From Colius striatus (Eukaryota; Chordata; Aves; Coliiformes; Coliidae), in the NCBI RefSeq assembly GCF_028858725.1, contig NC_084762.1:4349374-4413373 (forward strand): 64,000 nt of DNA. Direction: 5' to 3'. The notes beneath the pieces are model-generated. The model was not told where the DNA came from. It saw nothing but the letters and a program-made list of their open reading frames with translations, and ran no database searches. Shown in pieces: positions 1 through 12,562 of the stretch. Both the position numbers and the translations under genes were made by a program. Each line of letters starts with the position of its first letter. The stretch's first letter is position 1.

Positions 1-499
1 GAACCAATAAACTTATAAATGCCCTTACAAGGCAGTACTGAAATGCTATTCTTTCAAAACATCTCTATACAACATGGTAAGCAAAACAAACGTGCTGTAA
101 TATTGTTTCTGAACGACAAGGGAACACTGCAAAAACGAACGAAAGAAACAGTAAGACAACCAAAGACATGACACAGGCACTGAATTTCATCCAAAGAGCT
201 ATGATACAGCTGTTATCTCTCAAGGCTGATTTTCACAACATGAAAACTAACACCTGCAAAGTGCTTGCAGGGTCCCTCAGACAAGGCCACACGATCCTGG
301 TTAGACCCTCGAAGCCTAACCACAGAATATACTACAGCATCTTGGGACTTCTTATGGATAAGGAATTAAACTACATTAAAAAAAAAAGCAGTAAAATATT
401 AAAATAAGTGTTATTTATGTCAAAACTACCTGTTGACTGAAAGAAAGATGATGAGAGCCAGCACTTCAAGTAGTGATTAATGACGCGCTCGGTGCTTAC
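1..499 (-). other. RANBP9 intron 2, partial
   Basis: This is intronic sequence downstream of exon 2 on the minus strand, running off the left edge. It is AT-rich. I see no exon, repeat family or RNA gene in it. The next RANBP9 exon (continuing SPRY) was looked for and is not in the window. Confidence 0.8.
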
Positions 500-611
500 C
501 CATCTCTTCCCTTACTGACAATTTTCACTTCAAAGTAGTATATGCCGCAGGCTGCAGGTATAGGATGTGTAGCTCGAACAGAAGCAGCATCTTTTGGAGT
601 TTTCCCATGAC
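500..611 (-). CDS. RANBP9: RANBP9 coding exon 2 (start of SPRY domain)
   Basis: The exon has 112 nt and is too short to stand out as an open frame. On the minus strand the acceptor is TTTTTCAG|GTCATGGG and the donor is GATGG|GTAAGC. It starts with two bases that complete the Gly codon of exon 1, then encodes 36 residues including [20 protein letters not shown] and [15 protein letters not shown]. It ends two bases into a Gly codon. The phases match exon 1 exactly. Confidence 0.97.
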
Positions 612-3600
612 CTGAAAAAGCAATGCAAAAACACAACCATTGTAGAAGGTGACTCCAAGGTATACATCCCAGCTACTCAAAACAGAGGGCTTCTATAACA
701 AGACAACAATACACAGTATCCTCATCAGCCTCATTTTGATACTGGAGTATTTTCTTCCAGCATTAAGCTGGAGGCACGTGCATTGAAACCAAGTTCTGGA
801 TCCACTACTCCAAAAGGCTCTACAGTTATTTGAAGGGAAACTAGAAAAAGGTTTTGCTGCAGTAAGAAAGATAATGGACAAAAGCCCATCGGGATTTGAA
901 AGAACTGGACGATTTCTCCAATGCACAGGGCTTAACTCATTTTTGTAGGCTGAAACGTGAGATAAAAGAGTTTAATCTAACATTTAGCACTTCTGAATCT
1001 TCAAGTTCTTTAAGATGCTTTAATTCTAATGTCCTTCAGAATAAACATTGGCCATTATATAGAAGATCTGAGGCACAATTCATTTCCACGTTCTGAATGT
1101 TATTTCAGGACAGCATTAAGTGCTGCAGCCTGCAACTGAGCTCCCAACCCCACAAGAAGAACACCCAATGCCAGCTCTTGTCCAGGGATATTCGTCCTAA
1201 AACCAAGAGCCACTTGCACCCCACTGAGGCTTCTGAATATGTCACTCTCTTCACAGCTCTCTGTTCCAAAGGCAACTTGGAAACACGCTTTTGGCCAGAT
1301 GATGTGTTTTTAGCAGCACCTTGTTCAAGCAAGCTCAGTCTCTCCTAGGCACACCAAAATCCCTCTGCTGTTGTGGGAAAGTCACACACAAGGTCACAGC
1401 TTAAAAATTCTTTAGAATAAAATCTTTTAACAAAGAAAGCAAGGTGGAGAGTAGAGTGCATTCTGGCAAGAGGTATTGCAGTGAGATGGCACCCAGGAAC
1501 AGACTGTCATTCTGTACCAATAATTCCCACAGATCTCATGCCCACTCGCCGTGCGGATGCGAGGCATGACGAAGAGATGACTGTTTTGAGTCACTTGGGC
1601 TGCAGCACTCCAGCTGTCAGCTCCAGTCCAGACAGGGAGGCCTCCTGCACCTGCAGAGCAATTTATCTGCATATGCCAAAAAAATCATATTGGTAATACG
1701 CTCCTTTCAGTGCTGTCAGCACTGGAATTATTGCTCAGGCACATTGGTTCATGTGCAGCAAGTCGGGTCACACAACAAGGAAGAAACTGCAAGGAAATGA
1801 CAGCATAACCAGCCAGAAAGATGAGGTGGAGCTGCCCTACGCTACTGATCCTCTGCCCACAGAGCCCTCTAGTGTAAATGCTGATAAAGCAGGAACTGTT
1901 TACCTGCCCCTAGAGCCTGTGTCCCAACCAACTCATCACTTACCAAACGGCACACGCTCAGCCAAGGAGAACTCTCCATTACGCCGTGGCCGCATCTGCA
2001 TCCAAAACTTGGCTGGCACAGCACGAATCCTTCGCTCACTGAGATTAGGTGTAACCCACAAACTTTTCCTGATGTAACTAGTTCACCTCAGAGCGTTACT
2101 ACCATCAGGCACCGAGCCCATCATCCTGTTTTTCCGGGTGCAAGCGCATTGCTCACTTCACTACGTCATTACTCCACGCTTTATATAAACATCCTTCCAT
2201 CACCTTGCACGTTTGACAATATTAAGCTTATCAACAGCCTTCTGCATGTTTTTCCCAGAAGTCCCCCATGAGGAAAAGCCCAGTACTTTATTCCTCCACA
2301 CACAAGACAGCATGCATGTTATACTGTTCGTCCCTCTGAAATGATTTCCTCAAGCTGTGTCAACCAAGGTAATAACTGAGTATGTAACCTTAGACGTTCC
2401 GCAGGTTTCTTTGGCTTTCAAGTCCTGGTAGCTCACTGTTTAGCTACTATCAATTAGATTGGCATTCCTAAGTGTGCAGAAATCCTTCAGCTACAAGGCA
2501 CCCAAAACTTTGTGGGCTGAACATTAAACTCCTGAGAGATGCCTTAGATCTGGATAGTTCTGATTAAACGATGCATTCGTTACAGAGGGGCGTGGGGGGG
2601 GAGGAAAAAGACTTTCTTTTTAAATGTCCTTAGGTTTTTTGCTTTAAAATAGACTGCAGAGAAGTTCCCTTGGTTACTCTATGCACTTGACAATCTGTGT
2701 AGTTTCAGTCTGAGTCAGTCTCCTTATTTGGGCAAGTCTTCCACACAGAAGACTCAAGTAGTAGGAACTAGCCAAATATTATTGAAAATGTACATCCATT
2801 ACCCAGCAGACTTTGTTTTGTGAAATCACAGTCTAAGTGTTTGAAAACAATACCAAATGAAGGTATTCTTAGCACCTCTTCCTGAAACTACTGCTTTTCT
2901 CTCACCCTCTCCCCAGCCCAAGCATCTGTCTGCAAGGACGTATCATGAACCAGGTTGATTAGCTGATCGGGCTTTAAGAAACCTACCAGATTGGGGTTTT
3001 TTAAGCAGCAGATCAGTTCCCTGATCCAGTTGACAATTCAGCCACACACAGCTGTCACGCTGCAAATAAGAGGTCACCACAGGGGCAGAAGTAACAGGAT
3101 ACCTAACCAAGTATTGCCAAACACTTCATGTGGTGAAGCAAGACGCTTGGAGAAGTCAGTGTCCAAAACTTTCATCCCATTAATACAGAAGACACCCTAA
3201 ATTTAGAACTGCTGTCCTTTTAATATGAATCCCATTTTACCACTCCAGTATGCTGCTTTCACTTTGCAGTTACACACGGTTACACTTTCTACCAGCACAC
3301 TCAATGGCATCAAGCAGTGGACTATTCTGAGACACTCCAAATACCTCTAGGTTGTCTCCACACACTAGCTGAGACTTCCAGTGCTACCAAGGTATGTTGG
3401 ATTACATGAGGAGTCAAGAGATGCTAGTTACCAGTTAGCTTTAAAACAAGCAAGAGGTTCTTTACACAGCAGATAGCTGAGCTGCAGAATTTCTTATTCT
3501 ATAGACCATACATTACTCATATTACAGATGCTAGTGGTCAAATGTGCTGGGGAAGCTGCTGGAATAGAAATTAACTCAGGGTGTCCTTCAACTTCAAATG

Positions 3601-6600
3601 GCTGAATGTCAAGAGGAGAAAACAAAGGCTGGACTCAATGATCATAAAGGTCTCTTCCAGCTGACGTGATTCTATGATTTTCTTCTATAAGACACAAGGT
3701 GACATCACATAGGCCTCATTGTAGTTTTAGATGTTTCCACAGGTGCTCTCCAATAGCCACAGCCACTGAAGGGACAGCGAGCTGAGTGGCCCATTAGCTT
3801 GATACTGCATAGTGCTGCCACGGTCTCTGGTAACCTGAACCCTCACTTCCTTGCTTGTGAATAAAAAGGAACTTTGACACCCAACTCTGAACTCCTGAAT
3901 TGGAGGTCCCTAGCACATCTTCTGAACACTGTCTACAACTGACCTCTTTCACAGTCACCAGCTACAGCTAATCTATTTAAAATAACATACTCAAAGTATC
4001 ATTTGAGGCTAAAGATCAATCATTTCCAGCATTAAAAAGAGGATTCTGCAAACAGATAGACTGGGGCAGAGAAGGGAAAATAAGTGTGCGAAGCTTGAGC
4101 TTTACACTGTAAACCAGATCACAGGTAAGTTCAGTTGCCAGAGCTGCTTTTGATTGGGCTTTCATTAGAAGTGTTGAAACAATCCTGAGTCGACCACGCT
4201 CAAGGAAAAAAACTCCAGTTGATTTTTTTAAGCAGCCATTTGCATTGATTTTTACTGAAAAGCAGTCTCACCAGTCCTTTACCAAAATGAAAGTGAAATT
4301 CTAAGTTTCAATTTAATCTACTTGGGGGGAAAAAGGAGGTAATTCAGATCCATATTTGGAGAAGTCATTTCAGCTTTCAAAAATATCATCTTTGAACTTA
4401 AAACTAAGTGTACAATGCACCCACACCAAAGAGTCCAATAGGAGTCTGTGGGAGCGTCTCCTTAGACAAAAGTAAGCTGGAATCCTGAAGTCTACATGAG
4501 CTGAACTGCAGTTATTTGCAACAGGTGGTTCAGCAACTTGCTGACACTGCCAAAAATAAAACGATCAAGGCCTGATGTTCTCTTGAACTCATTAGGAAAG
4601 TTTTGTGGAGACAAGGAAAAAGAGACATGTGGAAATGGCTGATTTTACTTCATAGGGTTTCCCAGCCCCCAGTTTAAAAGAGCAAGACATTTCAGAGCTG
4701 CAAAGGTGTCCAAAAAGGGGACAGGGTACTGTACTGAATGTACTGCGAGTGTTTGCTGCCAGAAAAATTGATGTCATCCTTGTATCACTGAATGACAACA
4801 CAGAACTACCACTACACAAACACCCTTCTGTCTGTTACAGAAACCAGGATGCACGGTTTGCACTGAAATATACATTGTTTTGGTTTTTCAGTTTGGCACT
4901 AGAGCCAGTTCAAAGGCAACTGCATTGTAAATAAATGTCTGGCTAAGATTTCCTGGCCTGTGATACAGTGCAAGTTCACCCACTGGCAGCTAACTCAACA
5001 TTGCATAACTTTCCCAACCTTGTTTTGGATAGTTGGCACAAGACTAACTTACATGAAGGTACTATAGGACTTTCCACGCTTTTAGGCCTAAGGATTTAGT
5101 CCATTGACTTAATTCTGTACACAGTTTCTTTCATGGTTACAGTCTGCATCGAGTCTGTATTTCTATCTCCTTATATTACATAGCATAGATTATTATCTGC
5201 TGGAAACTTGTCTGTCTAGTGGAATCTTCTTGTTACATATGGCATTTATCTTGTTTTTCAACGAGATCTATGTGTTAGCTTGGACTATTTTAGAGACATA
5301 CAGGAATATTTTTCAAGATGTCTTACCTTAAAAGCTACATTTGTGTGGTAACTGCTTTACGTGTAGCATAAACCTGTCTGAACCATTATCGTTTCTTCAG
5401 CACTCAGCTCAGAGCTGTTAATTAAGTGAAATGACATCATTTTTCTTCTTATGCTGTTTTTCATGCCTCTCTTTCAAAGATATACCATGAACAACAGACA
5501 CAAGGACAGTGTTAGCTTTCTATCAGCTTGCACAGCGAACTGGCAGCAAAGCAGACGTGTCTGTCTGTCCACATGAAAGCCAAAAATACCCTTGGGTACA
5601 GTCTTTATTACACTGTCATATCGCTGATGCCAACATGTATGTATTTCCTGTACAGGTTTCAACAAAGCTTCCTAAGCAAGAGTCAGAATTGGTAAAAGTA
5701 TAAGAGAACAGTGGAAAGAAATTAGCCTGTTCTGGTAAACAACATGGCAGTCACTGCATCTTCCTTTCAACCACCTCTCTACATGTTCTTCTTTTTAAGC
5801 AACACTGATTCTGAGAGAGACAATATCAAAGAGCACTGACCCCTGGGTTTTGCTGATCCCCAACAAAATGTAAAGAGCTGTTATCCTGACATTAGACTGT
5901 ACCTCATTCTTCATGCCTCCAATGCCTGATCAATACCCAGTTTTGTGGCAGTTTTGATTTTTAAGCATTCTGTAGAATGCTTGCAAAAAGTTTCAGGTCC
6001 AGAAATGGAGCACACAAAATCCTGCCACAGCTGCAATGGGTAGAAAGCGACATTTACTGCAGCTCATGTTTCCATACATGTTTTCCACCGGTATGCAAGA
6101 AAGTGAAGGGAATCCTCAAAATTACATAAAGAGGACTATCATTCCTCTCACAAAGCAATGAAATAAAACCATTCCTTCTCACAATACATCAGCATGTTAA
6201 AATTATAAAGCTAGTTACATGAAAAAAATTGACTTTGAAGCTTTTGCTCTGATTGTGTGTGTCAGTATCCCCAGTACATCCGCAGTGGGAGGAAAGCACT
6301 GATGTTACCACTTTCTGCCTCCCGCCACTCACAGAGAGGAGGAAAATATTCCAGAACAACAGGTCAGAAATCTACAGAGGAAGTAGAGAAATCTAAAGGG
6401 TTCAAGGTACCTAGAAAACACCAAGACTTGCTGCTGATCACTGACATCTTTGGGCAGATCTGTCTTCATTCCCTCCTCTGAATATTTTGGTCAAGAATAC
6501 AACAGATCTTTATCCATGTGCAGTTCAAATTTCCTTTCCACCAAAAGGTCTACCATTCTTCCACCACTGCTTAGATTATTTCAGAAGCACTGAAGGTGCC

Positions 6601-9387
6601 AATATTCCACAAAAGGATACTTTGAATGCTTTCTTTTGAGACCTCTGTTTGCAACTGATTAGCAGAAACAACATTTTACAGTGCTAAGCACATTCTTACT
6701 TGCTGTCTTCCCTTGTTCTCCAAGCTGAACCTCCTCATTTTCTTCCTTTAATTATTAGGGCTGAAAGATCCAGGGGAAAAGACAGGAGATGTTTCAGTGG
6801 GTTTTACCCCAGTTTTCAGGTAGGAATGTACTGATATCATCTATTGCTGAGCCTAGTCAGCAACTCCAGGTGCCAGGCTGGTAATACAACCACAGAGCTG
6901 TCCTAATAACCACCTTCACTAAATTATCAGGGAAAAAACAGACAGGTCACATAAGAGGCCACTTGTCCCCATTTGCAGGTGGGAGAAAGAAAAGTGTGTA
7001 CATGTTATACTGGCACCTCTCCTGTCCACACTCCTCCAAGCCAATCTAGAAACTCTTCAACCTTCACCACTTCCTGTTATTTAAGGGAAGGTATTTTATT
7101 ATTATAAATAGATATTTATTATAAACTTCTATTTCTTACAAATAAATAAAGGTGTTTTATTATTATGACCCACTAACTGTGCTTTGGGATTTCTGCTAGA
7201 GTATCCACAGTATTTCCTATGTTACTTCAGAATCACGCTGAGCCTCTTGGAATGTCTTTGAGGTAATGAATTCTTCAGGGTTTTTTTAAACACTAAAGCA
7301 AAAGAGTAAAGTGAGGAAAAACAGGGACAGCACAAAGAAAGCCTGAAAATACACTTCTCCAAGTACTGACAGACCAGAGAGCTTCCATCTCTACATTCCA
7401 GTTCATCAGCAAAAAGAGCTGGTCACAGCAAAAGAAACCAACAAGACTCCATGGCCTGAAAGCTGTGATCATCTTCTAAGGAACAAAACCAAACAATCCG
7501 CCACCGCTGAGCACCGGGAAAACAGCAAAATGCTTCTAAAAATACAAGGGCATAAAACACTGAACAAAAGCCAGGAAATCCAGAGTTGAGTATTAAGTAA
7601 CATGTCCTTAAATCACTCGGTGCCTCTCAGAAACCGGCTGTACAGTCATCAACCTCCTCTATTATCTTTGTGTGGTTCGTGAAACTTTGCATTTTTAAGA
7701 GAGTGTTTTGTATGTAATAATAAAGCCTCTCTATTTAAAAAGGGGGGGGAAAAAAAAGGGCTCAGAGAGTACATTTAATCCTTTCATGGCAGCCAATTCC
7801 TGCCATGTGTTTGTGCTGCCGTTTTCCTCCTCCCATTAAACAGTAACAAGTTTATCGAGATTTCACTTGCATTTCTCTGCTGTAAACTCTGAGAAAGGGT
7901 AATTTTGCAAGGCTGGTGGTTGGGTTGGGTTTGGGTTCCCCCCCCCCCCCATTTAATGCTCATTTGACTACCTGACTGACAAAAGATCCTGCTCTTCACA
8001 GCCAACTCTGAAGAGGTTTTTGAATCCACAGCGCTTCTACTTTAGGACTCGGGCCTAGAACACCAGATGTGCCTCTGTTTTTTCAGGTCAGAGCCTACGC
8101 TTTATGTTTCCAGGTTTTATGACATTTCATAACGATCCACACAAGTTTCTTCTTCTTATTGCCTCTTGCCGATTTGTACAAATGCATACTCTGATTCCTC
8201 TCTTTTCTTTGAAGTTCAGTAACTTCAGCTTCCAAACACCCAGGTGGAAAGTTTTCAAGTCACCTTTATGAATACAAGTCGTTAGGAACACATCGTCATT
8301 CCTTCCCCCAAACCACTCCGCCAGCCTGTACAATACTTAGGGCATGACTATTACCAGCGACTTCCATTCCATTTTTCACCGTTTAAAAATAAAACCGTGG
8401 TTTTCTCTGCCTTCTCCCCTCCCATCATTTCCGTGTTTCACAGCGCTCGCTGCTCTTAACTCCATTTAACCCTTGCTCTCCTCGAGAGACAAAAAATAAA
8501 GCCCGAGCCACTTCTGTTCATTATCATAAACAGGACACGTCATGCCCATTCTCCTTTATTCTCCTGCCTCAAACCCAAACCTTCTGGTGATACCCAAATC
8601 CAGCGAGCAAGTCTCGGAGTTTATATAATGCCCAGAAGCAGGGGGAGGCGGGGGCGGCCCCTTCTCGTCCCCCCCCTACGCCAGCACCGCGACAGAAACC
8701 GGGGGCGAGGGAACGAGAGAAAAATAGAGCGGAAATAAGGAAAAACAAGCCCCTTCTCTCCCACGCTGCGGGGAATTTAGGGGCTCGGGAAACAGAGGAG
8801 GAGAAAGAGGGAGAGGAGGGTGTATTATTTCCTGTTATTGTTACTCCGCTGCTCGCCGGCCCCGGGAGGGCCCCCGCGTCCCGGCAGGGCAGGGGGCGGC
8901 GGGGGGGTCGCGGCGGCCCGGGCCGACCCTCACCTTTGTAGTGTACCCGCAGGTTGTTCTGGGAGAGGCCGATGTAACTGAATTTGTCCTTCGGGCTCCA
9001 AGAGCGGGGCAACGGCGTCTCCTGCTCGTCCACGGCCGGGTACAGCCTCTTCAGCCGCCGCTTCAGCTCCTTCTCCTGTTCGTTCAGGGCCGGGTCGCCG
9101 TGCGGGAACGGCGCCGGGCCGCCGCCGCTGCTCCCCGGCGCCAGGCCCAGCGCCGCGCCGGTACCTCCGGTACCGCCGGCCCCCGGCGCCGCGGGCCCGC
9201 TGCCGGCGGCGGGCGGCGGCGGCGCAGCGGTGGCCGGCGGCGGCGGCGGCGGCGGGTGCAGCAGGAGCGCGGCGGCCGGCGCGGGGCCCGGGTTGGCGGC
9301 GGCGGCAGAGGGGATCCCCGACGCCGGCGGGGGAGCGGCGGCCGCCAAGGGGAGCTGCGGCGGCTGTTGTTGCTGTTGCCCGGACAT
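500..9387 (-). CDS. RANBP9: RANBP9 (RanBPM), 5' part: coding exons 1 and 2, gene continues off the left edge
   Basis: Two exons join in phase: 8934-9387 (exon 1) and 500-611 (exon 2), reading leftward. The joined product has a low-complexity Gln/Pro/Ala/Gly N-terminus, then a conserved block from about residue 101 ([45 protein letters not shown]) that runs into [16 protein letters not shown] and [17 protein letters not shown], the start of the SPRY domain. The residues [16 protein letters not shown] and HGKTPKD fit RANBP9 rather than its paralogue RANBP10 as I recall those proteins. From family knowledge, RANBP9 is a nuclear and cytoplasmic scaffold with SPRY, LisH, CTLH and CRA domains and a core member of the CTLH/GID E3 ubiquitin-ligase complex. 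The remaining SPRY, LisH and CTLH-CRA exons should lie left of position 1. Only the first 188 or so codons are in the window. Confidence 0.96.
3625..3680 (+). repeat. CR1 LINE 3' tail, short degraded fragment
   Basis: The stretch 'ggctggactcaatgatc', then 'aggtctcttccagc' and 'gattctatgatt', follows the CR1 3'-end consensus with several substitutions. It is in plus orientation, antisense to RANBP9. The 5' limit is unclear. Confidence 0.8.
7085..7170. repeat. AT-rich simple-repeat patch
   Basis: Two similar TTTTATTATTAT blocks flank TATTTATTATAAAC and AAATAAATAAA units. It is a low-complexity patch in RANBP9 intron 1 with no other visible role. Confidence 0.6.
7938..7950. repeat. poly-C run (13 C)
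   Basis: A homopolymer of 13 C directly follows a TTGGG-rich stretch in RANBP9 intron 1. Its length may vary between individuals or reflect sequencing error. Confidence 0.8.
8934..9387 (-). CDS. RANBP9: RANBP9 coding exon 1
   Basis: The exon has 454 nt: 151 codons plus the first base of a split Gly codon. The donor on the minus strand is TACAAAG|GTGAGG. I chose the ATG at 9385-9387 because it begins MSGQ, the family N-terminus. The frame stays open upstream to about 9426, but only through a GTG codon. Residues 4-8 are five glutamines, residues 45-51 are seven prolines, and Ala/Gly-rich linkers fill up to about residue 95. A conserved basic helix and the pre-SPRY segment follow (residues 101-151). 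The open frame below 8934 is intron read-through and should not be counted as protein. Confidence 0.96.
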
Positions 9388-9570
9388 CCCGGCTCCGGCC
9401 TCCTTCTCCTCCTCCTCCGCCGCCACTTCCCGCGGCCGCGACTGTCACCGGACGGGCCCGAGGCGAAGCAATGGGCAGGCCCGGGCGCTGCGGAGCGAGG
9501 CGGCCGCCGGCGGGTTTGGCCGGCGGGTCACCCCCAACCGGAACGTCTCGGAAGGGGGCGGGGTGGAGGT

Positions 9571-9582
9571 GGGGGGGGGGGG
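9571..9582 (+). repeat. G-run (12 G), possible G-quadruplex on the plus strand
   Basis: Twelve consecutive G follow GGGGGCGGGG and GGAGG. The tract at about 9554-9582 has enough G-runs to fold into a G-quadruplex. It lies just upstream of RANBP9 exon 1, on the strand opposite to the transcript. Confidence 0.6.
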
Positions 9583-9624
9583 CGATGACGACGACGACAA
9601 CGACGGCGGCGGCGGCGACGATGG
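9583..9624. repeat. GAC/GGC trinucleotide-rich tract
   Basis: Imperfect ATGACGACGACGAC is followed by five GGC units and GACGATGG in the RANBP9 5' flank or 5' UTR. It is a triplet repeat inside the CpG island and may vary in length. Confidence 0.7.
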
Positions 9625-10704
9625 CCCGTGGAGCTTGCCGATGGGAGCGGGGAGCCGCCGAGGCGGGGAGAAGAGAGGAGACAGCGGCGGCGGCGGCGGG
9701 CGGAAGCGGGGCGGGCGGAGGGAGCGCGGCGGCCGCCGCAGCAGGGCGGGCAGCTCCCCGGCGGCCTCCCCTCGCGCGGGGCCGCGCACACACGCGCGCT
9801 CCCGCACACGCGCACGCGCTCCGTCCGGCCCCGGCGCCGTGCGTGGCCCCGGTCGGCTGAGCGCCGGCCCCCGCCCCGCGGCTCCGGGAGTGAGGGGCGG
9901 CGGGATGCGGTGCCACCGCTTGGAGAAAAGAGATGGGGACTGGCCGAAATGGCGCCGGGGAGACAGCTTCGTCTCAGCCCCGGCTCGGGTGTGCTGCCCG
10001 CCGCGTCGCCGAGGCAGCCGGGCTGCGGAAAGCGGCAGCCAGAGCAGCGCAGGGCGGCCGGAGGGAGACGGGAAAGCTGGGGAGCGGCCTGGGACAGGTT
10101 GTTCGGGGTCTTGTTTTCCCCCTTTAGCGTGAGGGATGTTTTTACCAGTGCTTAACGGCATTGATAAATCATCAGCGGTTGCCTGCACGGATGGCTTCAC
10201 AGCGATGAAACATCTAGAGGCAGGCAAGCAGGACTTCAGACATATCAGAAGGGAATGGGAATGTCACTGGCAGGTCTAGAACCTGAAATGTTCTCTCTCA
10301 GCTGGCAGGATGTCAAGTGCAGAAGCAGGAAATAGAGGAGGTTCGTTATGCCTCACCTGCCTGAGATTGCAGGCGTCACACTCACAAAGGCTCGTAAGAA
10401 GCGAAACGTTTGTCGTCTACAGTCACCAAAATGTCCTGTCACATGAGACCGCCCCGTGATGCCTGGTAACATCTACGCTTGGGCAAATTGCAAGTCATCT
10501 AAAAACACCCCATCAAAATGAGCTGCAGACTATACAAATGCCTGGGATGGATGTCCATGGATTGTCCCCAAAGGTCAATTACCCTAACAAAACCTTTCTG
10601 GGTTATAGCTGTTACATTCATAAGTGCAGATGTATCTCAACTGGGTTTTGTTTTGAATCTCAATCAACTTTCAGCCATAGCTGCTTCCTATGCAAGTTGA
10701 GCCT

Positions 10705-10722
10705 TCATCATCATCATCATCA
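10705..10722. repeat. (TCA)6 microsatellite
   Basis: Six TCA units lie just outside the RANBP9 CpG island. In one frame they read as polyhistidine, which is a chance effect of the repeat. Confidence 0.75.
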
Positions 10723-12562
10723 CAGTCCCCTCTTGTCTTGTTTAACTGAAATAATTCTGATAGCTGTGAATTTTCCTACTTCCCAGTACAGCCCCTCTCT
10801 CCACATCAGTGGTAAAGACAAGCAACAATGTGAGACTTGCCACAGAGCCCTGACGCAGGCTGTCGTTAACCTCCCGCCATCGCAGAAACTCGCCCTTCAA
10901 TCCCCCTCTTTGTTTTCCATCTCCAGTTCTTGAGCCCTCATAGTGCTGCTCTTTCTACCCAGTGGTTACTTAAGCTGCTTGAGTCACCTCTGGCTTTTAG
11001 GGACTTAATCAAAGGCCTTTTGAAAGGCTGTAAAATGTTAAATCTCTTGGGTTTTTCAGGTGTTTGGGAGGGTTTTTTGGCACTTGGAAAAGAACTTCAG
11101 TAGATGGATCAGCTAGAAATTGCTTTGCAAAAAGCATTGTTAGGCCTAATTTCACACGCAGAGGTTTTCTTCTGTATGCCTGGTTTCAGTGCAATCCAAG
11201 CATCCCAGCAACTGAAAGTATGTGGCCTCTTGTTAAACGTACCAACAGGGTGCCAACGTGTCGGACACGGGTTTTAAGCTGAGTGGAGGTGATCAGTTCC
11301 CTCCGTCACTCCAGGCAGACATGCTGAGTGGGCATCAGCTCACCGTTGGTATGTCCATTGGTGTTCCCCAGGGAACCCAGTGCCAGAGGAGAGGGGAGAG
11401 CAGCCCCTGACTGACACCCTGCAGGCAGCCTCCCTGAGAACACAGCTCATCCTCATCACACCAGCACATCCTCACAGCGGAGCGTCCCGCGCGGCCTCGG
11501 TGCTGCTGAGGTTAATTTAACTCCTGGATCCTGCGTTGGCTGCTCGCTCTGTTTTCATTAGGAGTGAGTAAGTAGGCTATGGCCATCTGTGCCAGTGATG
11601 CTGACAGCATTCTGGCTGTCGTCAAGAAACAGAGGCAGGACTCTCCTTGGGAGTCTATTTCTGTCCCCACATTGGCACAAGCCTCCTGGTTATACATGAA
11701 CCGGGTACGTGCATTACAGCTGCCAGCCTGACAAATCTCCAGCCACTTTCTCTCTGAAATCTAATACCTCCCTTTTTTGTAGTGTTGGTAACTGCTGTTC
11801 TTTGTTCCATGATTCTCCTGGTTAAGTTTTTTTTCCAATGCATCGCTTCATTGTAACTTTTAGAACTAATTTTCCGTGCTTCAAGAGGAAATCAGCAGTG
11901 TGTTGCCACTGAATTACTGGTCCTCAGAACAAAAGAACACCACGAAGAAGGAGGCTGGGATAATTTAACAGTGTTAAGGACAGATCTCTTCAACCTACCT
12001 GGAGGATTTCTCTGCTGAAATTTGCTATTTGGACTATTTTCTTTTTTGCCCTTGCCAATTTAATTGCTCATATATAGGATAGGCTTGAGGAGCTGACACA
12101 TGAAAGGCTTGCCAAAATGAATCACAGGCCACCATCAGCTATTAACTTGGTTGAATCAAACGGTAATCAAGTTGCCATTGACAGTGTTACATATTGCACA
12201 CGTTACACCCTGCTTCTGCTTTTACAAAACTGAGCAATCCCCTCGTAGAAATAACCTGGTTGCATGACTCAGCTGTACCTGTGCCTATCTTAGACCAAGG
12301 GGGATGAGAAATCTCTCATCTGCCAGTGCTTCAGCTGTGGTTTTTATGTAACTATAAACAAATATAGATTTATATCAATATAAATGTATATAAAAACAAT
12401 CTAGAAGAAGGGAGATAGATAGGTGTGTATCTCTCTAGGTTTGGTACTTGAACACCTCTGTGTATATGCAGCAGGAGCAGGTTTGTTCTCTGTATTCTCA
12501 CCTTTCCAGCAGATACATGGGCACTGTGATGAGCACTGTGATCTATGGGGACCCCAGGTTCT

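Larger units (their letters stand above)
612..8933 (-). other. RANBP9 intron 1 (about 8.3 kb)
   Basis: This large first intron has GTGAGG at its donor and TTTTTCAG at its acceptor. It contains a short CR1 tail near 3.63 kb, an AT-rich simple-repeat patch near 7.1 kb and a run of 13 C at 7938-7950. The end near the donor (about 8630-8933) is GC-rich and belongs to the CpG island. The open frames inside it are short and resemble no known protein, and I see no alternative exon with conserved protein sequence. Confidence 0.85.
8630..10130. promoter_or_regulatory. CpG island and promoter region of RANBP9
   Basis: About 1.5 kb is strongly GC- and CpG-rich, in sharp contrast to the AT-rich flanks. 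It covers RANBP9 exon 1, the start of intron 1 and the upstream region. GC boxes are visible (GGGGGCGGGG at 9554-9563 and another GGGGCGGG near 9708-9715). There is no TATA box in an obvious place. The transcription start cannot be fixed from sequence, but it should lie between about 9400 and 9950. The dense overlapping open frames on both strands here come from high GC content. Confidence 0.85.

Noticed and set aside
8569..8933. Open frame continuing RANBP9 exon 1 leftward
   Set aside because: It runs through a consensus splice donor (AAAG|GTGAGG) into GC-rich intron; exon 2 joins in phase at 500-611 with conserved SPRY sequence.
8930..9916. 328-codon minus-strand frame over RANBP9 exon 1
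   Set aside because: It is out of frame with RANBP9, Ala/Arg/Pro-rich, and explained by GC content; no known motif.
10538..10933. 131-codon frame with a polyhistidine stretch
   Set aside because: The histidines come from a (TCA)6 microsatellite; no conserved motif around it.
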